This document shows positions 46,697 to 57,147 of a stretch of 64,000 nucleotides of DNA, piece after piece. The position numbers were made by a program, and so were the translations under genes. The stretch is taken from positions 3,838,955 to 3,902,954 of the forward strand of contig NW_015622546.1 of assembly GCF_000835495.1 (NCBI RefSeq), given 5' to 3'. This stretch comes from Cladophialophora immunda. Taxonomy: Eukaryota; Ascomycota; Eurotiomycetes; Chaetothyriales; Herpotrichiellaceae. Under the pieces are notes generated by a model that worked only from the letters and a program-made list of their open reading frames with translations, was not told where the DNA came from and did not search any database. How positions within the stretch are numbered: the stretch's first letter is position 1; each line of letters starts with the position of its first letter.

Positions 46697-48106
46697 TCAC
46701 GGCTCGTTCTCGTAGCCGTCGATAAAGTCCATCTTGAGCACGTACTTGCCCTCCTTCATCAGCTTCTCCCTCCCGTAGCTGACCACGCGTTCAATGTCCT
46801 GCCTGCAGTCCCAGTACATGCCTCGCAATTCCTTTGCCTTGCCCGCGGCCAGGTACGCGCAGGTGGCGCCGCACAGTTCCGGCGGATCCTTGAACAGGGC
46901 CTGGAAATCCGTCCCATGCTGCGTGAGAGACGGGTACCTTTCCAGGAGCTCCACGCGGACCTCGGCTGTTAGTGGTTAAACGGGTCACTTGTCAGTATGT
47001 TTTCTCCCACAGAAGCACATCCGGTTCCGATAAACGTCTTAGACACCCGGGTACGGAATAGACAGAAGGGGAATTGAGTGATTAAGAAGTGCTTACATTT
47101 CGCCATAGCGGTGGGGACGCCCCCAGGGTGCAGCGCGTACATCTGAATCCGGTCCCCGAGGCCGTCGAGCTCGATTTCTTCCTGCAAGGTCGAGGTCGCG
47201 CGGGCGACGGCTGCCTTGGAAGAGTTGTAGCCGATGGCAAAGGGGAAGTCGACCGTCGCGGCCCGAGACGCGATGTTGATGATCACCCCGGATTTCCGCT
47301 CGCGGAGCTGGGGGAGAAGAGCCCAGGTCGTTACCATTGTCTGTGGAATGAATTATCTCAGCGGCGGATTCCCTCCGGGGAGCTGGGGGCCACAGTTCTC
47401 GGGTCCTGGGAATGGGGCGATTCTGTGGTGTTGTAGGGGATACAACATGCAGGGAGACTTACGCTCTTGAAATTGATCTCGATGGTCTTCCAGAAGTCCT
47501 CAAAGCTTTCCATCCACTGTGGTCGTCCAGGCGATACTCCGGCGTTGTTCACGAGGATACTGAGCGAGCGCAATCCCAACAGTCAGTCCCGTATGCCACG
47601 TTTTCCCCGGGAAAAGTGACAGCCAGAGTCTAGATCGACAAATGCCGGGATGCAGAAGACTCACTCAATCGGGCCCAGGTCCTCCTCTGCTCGCTTCAAG
47701 ACGGTCCTCAACCCGTCCACGTCCGTGACATCAACCACATAGGTCTTCACTTTGACTCCGTACATCTCGCACAGGGCCTTGCTTTCGGCGAGTTCATGTT
47801 CGAGAAGGTCCAATATCGCGAGATTGGCGCCCGAGAGAGCCAGTTTCTCTGATATTGCCCGTCCGATCCCTGAATTGGCCGTGTCCAGGCCGTTAGCAGG
47901 GTCTCCTTCTATAGAGGGGGGGAACGCCATCCCCGTATAGCACTTAGATTCCCTCATGGTGGTAAGTGTCTCTCCTCACCTCTGGCACCGCCCGTGACCA
48001 GGGCGACTTTGCCCTGGTTCAAGCCTTTGAGCTTGTCGTCCGTGATGGGCCCATAAGGGGCGTGGTTCAAGGGGATGGACGAGACGCCAAACTTGGTTGG
48101 GTCCAT
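46697..48106 (-). CDS. Short-chain dehydrogenase/reductase, five exons
   Basis: Exons are 48106-47980, 47869-47665, 47559-47463, 47340-47097 and 46965-46697, giving 313 residues. Introns of 110, 105, 122 and 131 nt all preserve phase. It is a classical SDR with a Rossmann fold: the cofactor motif TGGARGIG is formed across intron 1, NNAG follows intron 2, then the catalytic serine region (IINIASRAA) and YNSSK. It oxidises or reduces an alcohol/carbonyl pair with NAD(P). The C-terminal 90 residues extend beyond the usual SDR core and hold several Cys. Its 3' end faces the MFS transporter (214 bp apart), and it lies upstream of nothing but the CoA ligase on the same strand. The substrate cannot be read from sequence. 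Confidence 0.92.
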
Positions 48107-48799
48107 GGCTTCTTTTCCTCCAGGCCTGGAAATAAGAATGAAGTATATGATATTGAACTCGGAAGGGTTAGGACTCCTCTACGGCCAGTCTTTGCATGGC
48201 TACCTGGGTAGTAGTCACTCCAAGACAAAAAGGCCACCGTACGTCTTGAAGCGGCCATGTTTCGTTCGTCTCCCGCTGACGAATGAGGATGAACCCCACA
48301 TGTTTTTCGTTCAAGATGGAAGCAGGCCGTGCCCCTCGCAAGGAATCGCTATAACTAGAAGCGAGACCTAGCCCCAGGGCCGCAAACTGCGGGGATAGAA
48401 GAAATGCCGGGCTCCCTGCCCCAGACCCCCTTCCGTGCTCCTCTCTCTTTCCCCAAATCCTCAAAACAGTCTAGCGCAGCCTTGTTCAGCGTCAGTGTGG
48501 AGAGCCTCATACTCACACACGGGGTATCTCGGTGGCACTCGGCCATTACATGTGGAAAAAGACCCGAAGGAAAAGACTGGCGCTTTATTGGTGGGATCAG
48601 AAGAGGATGTTGGTATATTCTCGACGCTGATGTCTTGGTAGTGAGCTTGAGTGATGCCTCTATCTCAACAATAGATGCGTTTGACCTTCGTCCCCTCTGC
48701 AACTTCGGCTGAATCTCTCTGGCAAACTCAGGGCTAAAGAGGGATGAATGTCTGAGTTGTTCTGATCTAACAGGCTTGGCCTGTCTTCTATCGTCTTCT
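48107..48799. other. Intergenic region, promoter of the SDR gene
   Basis: Nearly 700 bp between the minus-strand CoA ligase stop and the SDR start. Frames here are unsupported. Confidence 0.4.
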
Positions 48800-50602
48800 C
48801 TATAATCGAGCCCGGAAATTCGACTGCTCCCCCATCTCCTTCTCAACCCACTCCTTCAGCACGTTCCTCATGATCTTCTGGTTCAGATTCCGGGGTATTT
48901 CGTCCACAAACCTCACTCCGCCCCTCAGTCTCTTGTAGTTACTGACCCTCGGGTTCAGAAACTCGTGGATATTCTCCTCCGACAGCCCTGCGGCCTTGCC
49001 CTGTTCTGACCTGACGATGTATGCCCGGGGGAGGTCATTGCCCTGTCCGTCGGGCACGCCAACAACGCCGACATCTGAGATCCCGGGCAGCTGTCCTAGA
49101 ACGGACTCAACTTCAGTCGGACTCACCTGGAAGGATTTGTACTTGAGTAGTTCCTTTGAGCGGCCGACGATGAATAATTTGCCGTCTGTGTTGAAGGAGG
49201 CAATGTCGCCCGTGCGGAACCAGCCGTCACTCGTGTACGCATCGCGTGTGGCTTCTGAATTGTTGAAATATTCTTTGATTATGTTTGGTCCTGAGAACCG
49301 GTTAATGAAAGATCGACAAGAATACAATGAGAGCATTCTTGGGGAGTTTTGCTTACCCTTGACGCACAATTCCCCCGGCTCGTTGTAGCCCAACTTCTTC
49401 CCATCAGGGCTGACGATAACAGCTTGGATATTGGGCAATAGCCTGCCGGAGCTTCCTTCCTTGTCCACCTCTGTGACATTCGGCTGCGACGCTGCAGTGA
49501 CCGTCTCCGTCATCCCCCAGTTGACCCGCAGCACCACACCATCAGGAAGCATCTCGTGGACCTTCAACTGCAACGGCAACGGGAGCGGCGACGCACCACT
49601 CATGGCGAACCTGATGGACGCCAGATCTTCCCTCGTGCACTCTTGTACGACCCTATTCCAGATCGCGGGCACAATGAAACAGGCCGATAATCGAAACTTC
49701 CTGATGCTTGACATGAGCGTGGGGAAGTCGTACTTGGGGAACATGTACACCTGCATGCCGCATTGCAGGCACATCATGTTCTGCACGAAGATGCCCACGG
49801 CAACGGCGTTTTGCATCACGCCCGGCATGCGCAGGTAGATGCCGTCCGAGATAGCCTTTTTGGCGAAGTGGTCGAAGTGGAAGGCCATCTGGCAGAGGTT
49901 TGCGACAATGTTGGAGTGCGTGATGACGACGCCTGCAAGATCACAGATACGTTAGTTGAATGAAACGAGCGTTGTTCAGGGGGTACAAGCATGGCTCTAC
50001 TCGCCTTTGGGATTCCCTGTCGTGCCACTGGAATAGACCAGGCAAGCAGTCGTCCTTTCGAGGACAGCTGGGTTGGTGATTCTGTCCCACTCCAGCTTCC
50101 TGTCACGGATGATCGACTTGCCACTTGCGTCCACAATATCCAACTTCTCAGACACCATCATCACAAGCCGAACGCCGCCGACCCCGGACTGTGTGATGGC
50201 CTCCTCAGCGGCTTTCCTCGTCTGCGGCGAGCAGATCAAAATCTTGGGTCCGCTAAGCCGTATCTGCCTCGCCAGCTCAAACGCCGTCGCGGTCACGGAA
50301 CAGGTCGCGTGGATGCCGCCAGCGCATATCACCCCGAGGTTGTTGGGGGCGACCATGACTTGGTTCTCGATGTACGAGAGCACAATGTCCTTGCCGGCGC
50401 CGCGTGTCCCGATCCCGAGATCTCGATAGCCCTGGCCGATCCGGTGTGTTAGATCGCGGGCTTGGGCGAGCGTGACATGGTTCCTTGGATTGGCGGGGTT
50501 GATCCATATTGGATCGTCGTCTTTGAACGGCGTCCGGGAGAAGAGAAATGTGAGCAGGTCGACGTTGGGGATGTCGACGCGGTACTGTGACTCGAAGATC
50601 AT
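48800..50602 (-). CDS. Acyl/aryl-CoA ligase (4-coumarate-CoA ligase type), three exons
   Basis: Exons are 50602-50005, 49932-49357 and 49290-48800, giving 554 residues. Intron 1 (72 nt) has a GC donor (AAAG then GCGAGT) and is the only way to rebuild NPKGVVITHSN. Intron 2 (66 nt) is a multiple of three without stops. The enzyme activates a carboxylic acid to acyl-AMP and then acyl-CoA. ANL motifs are all present: VYSSGTTGNPKG (ATP loop), NWGMTETV, GWFRTGDIA, GRSKELLKYKSFQVSPTEVE and the C-terminal lysine in PRNLNQKIMR. The last residues RARL fit a type-1 peroxisomal signal. It is divergent from the racemase gene, suggesting shared control. The acid could be aromatic, fatty or isoprenoid. Confidence 0.93.
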
Positions 50603-51335
50603 GGTGTGTGGTGAATTCGAGTATAGGCTCTACGTGACAGTTCCAATGGGAGTACGTGGTGTTGTCACAGTAGAGGAAATTCTATGCAAATTCCGAAAGT
50701 CTCGCCCTGAAGCTCGCGATTCGCTCAAATAAAATCTCCAAGAAATACCATATCTCCGTCCAAGCAGAGAGATATACCACCAGATGAGGTACACTTCCAA
50801 GACCAGCCGTTCATTGGACTGGGCATGGGAGCACACACTTGACAATGACTACACATACCCTGTAATATGTTCCATACCCCAGGAAACTCCAAGGCTCCAT
50901 GAGAATCGGGGAAATGTGGAGTAATGAAGTGTGGGGCTGACTTCAACATGCCAGCCTCGCCATCTAGGGGAAGGGATACCTCTCACGCCCACACATTCAA
51001 TCCAGCTCCTTGAGGTCGATTGCAAGAGGGACCAATGTGACTGCGTGCTGGGTATCGTGAGCCATACCGTCGGACTTGACGATTTATTACTTTTTCCAAG
51101 GGAATACAACATCCTAGCACGTGTCCATTCACCAACGATTCTTGAATCGTTTTCTAGATTGTCTGTGTCAGGATCTGAATTCCTTGCTGGGGACATGAGA
51201 TAGAGGTTATACAACGCTATTGCTGGGGACAGAGACAACTGGTCTTGCGGCGCCCACAGTATCCACAGACGGAGACCTTGTCAAGGATAGGCAGACGCCT
51301 GAGTGTGTGAATCGGGACGACCAAGGAGGCCGAAC
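50603..51335. promoter_or_regulatory. Divergent promoter region CoA ligase/racemase
   Basis: Just over 700 bp between the two start codons of two CoA-handling genes. Co-regulation through this region is likely by arrangement, but no specific site was identified by eye. Confidence 0.45.
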
Positions 51336-52610
51336 ATGTCATCAGAGGCTCCCTTGAAAGGACTGAAAGGTGAGGACCAAACAACAGTCTCTCGCCAAAC
51401 GCACAAAGTATCATTCGTCTAACTGGACCACCCCAAATAGTCCTGGAGCTTGGCGGATTGGCCCCCAGTCCGTTTGCAGGGTCAGCAGAGACTCTCCCCC
51501 TCTCTGCTCTAAACACGGGAGAGAACCCCCTGACGGTGCAATTGCAGGCTCATTCTCGCCGACTACGGCGCCGACGTGGTCCGCGTCGACCGCCCATTCG
51601 AGGTCTTCGGCCCGCCGCGCGACACGCTGTGCCGGCGCAAGCGCTCCGTCGTGATCGACCTGAAGCAGGAGGCCTCGCGGCGGGCGTTCCTCGAGCTGGT
51701 CCAGGTCGCCGACGTGCTCATCGACCCTTACCGGCCGGGGGTCACGGCACGCCTGGGTGTCGGCCCGGAGACGCTGCGCAGGCTCAACCCGCGCCTCATC
51801 TACGCGCACCTGTACGGGTTCCGGCCGGACGGGCTCTACGGCGCCCGCGCGGGCCACGACATCAACTACCTCGCCGCGGCGGGGATCCTGTCGGTGCTGG
51901 GCCGCCGGGACGAGAACCCGGCCCCGCCGGCGAACATCCTGGGCGACTTCGCGGGCGGCGGGCTCGTGTGCGTGGCCGGCATCCTCATGGCGCTGCTGCA
52001 CCGCCACGCGAGCGGGCGCGGGCAGCTCGTCGCGGCCAACATGGTCGACGGCGCCGCGTACCTGGCCACCTTCATGCGGCAGCAGCAGGGCCACGCGAAC
52101 AACGACCGCCCGCGCGGCGAGAACCTGCTGGACGGCGCCGCCCCGTTCTACGAGGTCTACCGCACCAGGGACGCCCGGTTCGTCGCCGTGGGCGCCCAGG
52201 AGCCGCAGTTCTACCACAACCTCCTCGCCGGCCTGGGGCTGGCGGATGGCGGCAGCACAGAGAAGCTGCCCGAGCAGTGGGACCGCACGGCCTGGCCGCG
52301 CATGAAGGAGCTGTTCGCGCGCACCTTCGCGCAGAAGACCATGCGCGAGTGGGCGGCGGTGTTTGACGGCGTCGACGCCTGCGTGACGCCCGTCCTGAAC
52401 ATGGACGAGACGGAGGCGCCCTTCCGCCCGCTCGTCGAGCTATCGGACTCTCCAAGCCTCGACGTCCACGTCCAGGAATCGTATCCCGAGCTGAAGAAAG
52501 GCGCGGGGAGTGAAGAGGTCCTGCGGGAGTGGATCCCTTGGTCAAAAGCGTCAATTCATACAGATCCCTCGTCCAAGCTGCTCAGCATGCGGCGGGAGGC
52601 CAAATTATAG
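51336..52610 (+). CDS. CoA-transferase family III / alpha-methylacyl-CoA racemase, three exons
   Basis: Exons are 51336-51369, 51441-51480 and 51548-52610, giving 378 residues, the normal length for the racemase group. Introns of 71 and 67 nt rebuild the N-terminal LKVLELGGLAPSPFAGLIL. Family members either move CoA between acids or epimerise 2-methylacyl-CoA. The racemase catalytic pair is visible: His in AGHDINYLA and Asp in ILGDFAGGG, as in the mycobacterial enzyme MCR, which favours the racemase reading. The protein ends REAKL, and AKL is a good type-1 peroxisomal signal. Exon 3 is extremely G+C-rich (48 of 60 bases in 51901-51960), so long antisense frames are artefacts. Confidence 0.93.
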
Positions 52611-52708
52611 ATCGTCTCCTGCCCGACTGTCCAACTACCTAGCTATGATAAACCCCCGCTGAAATCTTGAGATATCAAGGATAAAACCAGTCACACTAAG
52701 TCGTTCAT

Positions 52709-54539
52709 CTAAGAGACATTGTCCATCGTCAACCTGGTTTCGCCGTCGTACGCACAAAGCTCCTTCCGTGCCCTGGTGGCCTCTGAGCGGATGATGCTTT
52801 CAATGCCCTTGGAGCGCGGGATGAAGCGCGCCTTGAACGGCTCCGGGCGCATGTTCTCGCTCTTGGTGTAGGCGAAGATGTCCAATTTGACCTCGTTGCC
52901 CTAGAAGAAAAGAAAACGAAGGATAAGTGAAAGTCATAATGGAGAAAAGCGGACGGGTGAAACAGGTATTGAGGCGACTTACATTCTCATCCAGCCCGGG
53001 CTTGAAGTCAAACGCCCACAGCAGCGTCGCGATCGTCAGGAACAGGCCCTGCTCGGCAAGCGGCTGTCCGCTGCACTGCCGACGGCCCCAGCCAAAGGCA
53101 TTGTGGCCCTGCTTGTTGGGGTAGGGCCGCTCGAGCCCCCCCAGGTAGCGCTCCGGCCGGAAGTTGTCAGGCTCGGGGAATTCCCTGGGATGGCGATGGA
53201 TGGCCCACACGTTGCCCGTGATGGGGGTGCCCTTGGGGATCAGGTAGCCGCGGTACTCGTCGTCCTGGATCGGCGCGTGCGGGATACCGCCCAGGATAGT
53301 GACGGTCCTCCATCGCAGCGTCTCGTTGACGACGGCCTTGACGTACGGCAGAGCCGGCTCGTCGCTCCAGTCCGGCACCCGGTCCTGGCCCACCACCTGA
53401 TCCAGCTCTTCTTGCGCCTTCTTCAGCTTGTCTGGGAAGACGCACATGGCCAAGATGAAGGAGATGATGGTCCCGCTCGTGGTGTCGACTCCGCCCCCAA
53501 TGAGATTGGACGTGAGACTGGATATCTCCTCGTCGGCAATGTGGCTCTGTTCTTGCTCCTTGAAGAGACGTTTGGCGAAGTTGTCTTCCGGGGCCTGAGC
53601 GCCCTCCTTGGACAGTGCAACGAAGTATCTGACAATCGCTGTTAGCCTGCATCCGCCACAAGGACCACTGCGGAAATCACCTTTGCATATGTTTGGCGAA
53701 GGTGTTCATCTTGCTCGGCATCGGGTAGATCCAATTCAGCCATTTTGGCAGTTTGGCCAGAAACGGGATCGACTCGACAATGAACAGACCTGGGATGATG
53801 AGGTCGACTCCCTCCATGGACTTGAGCGCCATCTGAGCAACGTAGTCGTTGATCTTGTCGATGCGACGTCCCCAGCCGATGATGGAGACAATGGAGCACG
53901 AGTACCTCTCGACGCTCATGACAAAGTCATCTGGTTTGTCCAGCAGATCACGGACCAGGACCTTGGATTCATTGGCCTGAATGACGCGCCACGGCCTGAT
54001 GGCTTGTGAACCGGTCGCCGAATGCTGCTCGAGTATAAGTTATATGGCTCGGCGGAGCAAGGTCTGCGACATACCATGAGGCGACGATGAAGGCGCCATT
54101 TGTCCCCATACACAAGACACACCTGGTTGCTCTCTGTAGCATTGATCATATCGCCCATGGCAATCATGTGCGGCCGAGACGAGTAAATGTTTGCCCGCTT
54201 GTCAAGCAGGTCGGATATCGTCCAGATGTCGTTGCACATGATGGTCGGTCTGTGGCCCTGCCAGATGGTGATCATGGGATCCTTGTAGTATTCCGACCAT
54301 TTCTCGAAGTCGATCCATGGCTTGACGTTGGGGATCTGGAAGAAATTGCCGACGAGCGGTAGGGGGAAGGGCCCAGGAGGCAGCTTCTGACGGAGCCGCA
54401 GGACTCGGATGTAGTCAACGAGGATGAATACCACAGGCAGGGAAACGACCCCAATAAGGGCAACTCGCAGGAGGCTGAGGGGATCCAAGGTCAGCTCCAT
54501 TGAGCCCCGAGCACTCGACAGATTCTGGAGGACACCCAT
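52709..54539 (-). CDS. Cytochrome P450 monooxygenase, four exons
   Basis: Exons are 54539-54075, 54024-53681, 53628-52983 and 52900-52709, giving 548 residues; introns of 50, 52 and 82 nt preserve phase. An N-terminal membrane anchor (LLRVALIGVVSLPVVFILV) and proline hinge (KLPPGPFPLPLVG) place it on the ER. Core motifs are the I-helix GGGVDTTSGT, the K-helix ETLRWR, a PERF-type FRPERYL, and the haem loop FGWGRRQCSG with its thiolate cysteine. The general layout resembles fungal P450s of the O-methylsterigmatocystin oxidoreductase type (CYP64/CYP620-like), but the family number cannot be set. It is head-to-head with a second P450 of a different family. Confidence 0.93.
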
Positions 54540-55077
54540 TTTGGTGTTTTGAGTTCAATGACGACCAGGAGATTTTCCTGAGGCAGTATAGTAGCAGCAA
54601 AAGAAAGCCTCATTCTCTTCTCCCCGGCCTGTGAAATATAGGGCAGCATAAGTAGAGTGAGAGACGCCCAAAGGTCCCACATGGTGTCCTCCTCGAGGAT
54701 CCTACCTGACAGCCAAAAAGACGCCCACATGGATCTCTGTATATTCATGTGGAGAAGGGATTCTCGATCCTTCAAAGCCTTTGAACTTGTCTGTGGAGAG
54801 CCTTGCGGGGTCGTCGACGTGTCTCCAATGCATGGCACAGCCGAGATCCGGGGTATGTTCCGTCCTTCTGGCGCCTGGGTAGCTGTCTGTCGGCACTTGA
54901 GTTGAACGGCCTTTTGGCGTTCCAGACATCTGGTACTGATATATGGGGGTGAAATCTTGGGGGAGCTCCCCACCGACTTCCTGAGCATTGTTGTGTGTGT
55001 TGCGACCAGGATTTTCCAGCCTGAGAGCCTCGTCGTCCCCGTTCAAGGGAGCTGCGAAAGAAGCCTCCAACAGAATC
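54540..55077. promoter_or_regulatory. Divergent promoter between two P450 genes
   Basis: A 538-bp interval between the two P450 start codons, so both promoters must be here. No defined binding site could be assigned. Confidence 0.45.
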
Positions 55078-57147
55078 ATGGCAAAGCTGCAAGGCCTCCT
55101 CTCTGCTTACGCTACCACCCTCTCACCGATAATTCTGATTGGGAGCTTGGTGGGCGTCTGGATTGCGTATAATCTGTTTGTCGTTCTTCGGGATCCCCTG
55201 CGGTCGGTGCCAGGGCCCTTGTTAGCCAGGTTCACAAGGCTGTGGTATTTGAGAGAAGTAGAGTGCTTCCCATCTCGAGACGTAGAGTGTCGATCCTGAT
55301 ATTTTGCAGGTGGCTCGTGGCCGTTTCGAGAAGACGAACATTGCTCTTCACAAGAAATATGGTATTGAGCCCCAAACCCAACAAGATTGCCGATCGACTT
55401 TCGAGCTGACCTCGCCAGGACCGATCGTGCGCATTGCGCCAAACTACTATTCCATTGACGATGGGGACGCCATCAAGACCATCTACGGCCATGGCTCCAA
55501 CTTTGTCAAGGGCAAATGGTACATCGCCTCCAATAACCCCAAGAACAAGCATCCGGATCTCTTCACCGACCTCAACCCTGAGACACATGCCGTCAATAGA
55601 CGCAATGTCGCCTCTCTGTATTCGATGACAAGTTTGGTCGCCATGGAGCCGAATGCTGTGGCGTGTGCCGACATCCTGGTCAGGAAACTCACCGAGTTTG
55701 CTGAGTCCCATACCGCCATCAACCTGCAAGTCTGGCTGCAATATTGTGAGTACCATCGATGTTGTCCTGGGGCGGCTTTGCTTCAACCTGCAATATGCCA
55801 AACGAAGGTCTCCTTACTGACGATGTGTCAGACGCTTTTGATACCATAGCACTCATCACAGTAGGTTAAGCTTTTACGCTCCTCGCGAAATCGTCTTCCC
55901 AGATTGACATATCTCCAGCTCAGCAAAAGATTTGGCTTCCTTGACACCGGCAAGGACAACGGCAACATGATCGCCGCCCTGCACTCTTACCTCCTTTACC
56001 TCTCCAAAGTAGGCGTGTACCACGAATGGCACTATTTCCTCAACTGGGTCTTGTCTCTGTTGCCCAACGGCGGAATGCACTACATGGGTTCCTTCATGCA
56101 ACAACAAGTCCTCGAAGGCCAGAGGCAGAAGTCCAAGAGCGTGCTTGAGAAAGACGAGTCAAAGCCAACGGACGACTTTCTGACCAAGCTGTTGAGGATG
56201 CACGCTCTGCAGCCAGACAGGTTTCCGATGGAGTCGGTGTTTTCGACCTGCGGAACGAATATTGGTGCTGGGTCGGATACCACGTCGGTCAGCCTGGCGG
56301 GGATTTTGTACCATTTGATGAGAGCACCTGCGACATTAGAGAAGGTAAGCCTAGTCCCGATCCACACTGGTTTCGACAACAGCCTGGAGGTTCATCACAG
56401 TTGGCTTGAGCGCTGCCAACAAGCCTGGTTAGAGGCCATGGAAGACCAAGCGTGCTAACTCGGCATAGCTGCGACACGAACTCGACCAAGCCATCGAAGA
56501 GCGCGGGTCGAGCGACATTCTCTCTTTCCAAGAAGCCCAGAAACTGCCCTACCTTCAGGCCGTTATCAAAGAAGGGCTGCGCTGTCATCCAGCAACTGGT
56601 CTGCCCATGGTTCGCGTCGTTCCGAAAGGCGGCGCAAAAATTGCTGGGACGTACTTCCCAGAGAAGGTAAGACTCCAGCCTCTGCCCGCGATGCTTAAAC
56701 AGGAGGACTGTGTTCGAGCAGTGATGCTGATTTCTTGTGTGACAGACTGAGGTCGGTGTAAACAGCTGGGTCACGCATTCCAACAAGAAGATCTTTGGCC
56801 CCGACGCGGAGGAATTTAGACCCGAGCGATGGCTCGAGTCTCCCGAGAGAGCTGCAGAGATGAATCGCTATATCCTCACGGTAAGCAATCCATTCAACTA
56901 ACCCACCCTCCTCCCTCCCGTGTTCCGATGTTGATGTGGGATATTGTGTACCCAGTTTGGAGCCGGATCCCGCACCTGTATCGGCAAGAACATCAGCCTT
57001 CTCGAAATCTCCATTTTGATCCCCGAGTTAGTGAGGAAATTCGACTTCACCCTTGTGGATCCAAACAGGCCGCTGGAGATGGAAAATGTGTGGTTCGTCA
57101 AGCAAAAGAACTTGGACTGTTACGTGAGTTTGAGGAAGGATCACTGA
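55078..57147 (+). CDS. Cytochrome P450 monooxygenase, pisatin-demethylase-like, eight exons
   Basis: Exons are 55078-55257, 55310-55361, 55419-55745, 55832-55860 (29 nt), 55919-56344, 56469-56666, 56746-56880 and 56956-57147, giving 512 residues. All seven introns (52-124 nt) keep phase; the second (57 nt) is a stop-free multiple of three. N-terminal anchor: PIILIGSLVGVWIAYNLFVV. Family features are GPIVRIAPNYYSID, the joined segment YAFDTIALITLSKRFGFLD, I-helix IGAGSDTTSVS, K-helix KEGLRCHP, EFRPERW and the haem loop FGAGSRTCIGKN. These match the pisatin-demethylase-like group, whose members demethylate or hydroxylate plant and aromatic compounds, but the substrate here is unknown. Confidence 0.94.

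Noticed and set aside
51411..52217. Long minus-strand frame of 268 codons
   Set aside because: It is antisense to the racemase exon; G+C-rich coding sequence has few stops on the opposite strand, and the composition is Arg/Ala/Val-biased without motifs.
51458..52366. Plus-strand frame of 302 codons overlapping the racemase
   Set aside because: A shifted frame of the same G+C-rich exon; it is Arg/Gly/Pro/Ala repeats with no domain, while the other frame carries the catalytic motifs.
44580..57147. Secondary-metabolite biosynthetic cluster with a backbone synthase
   Set aside because: No ketosynthase, condensation, terpene-cyclase or prenyltransferase motif was found in any frame, so a conventional biosynthetic cluster is not supported inside this window.
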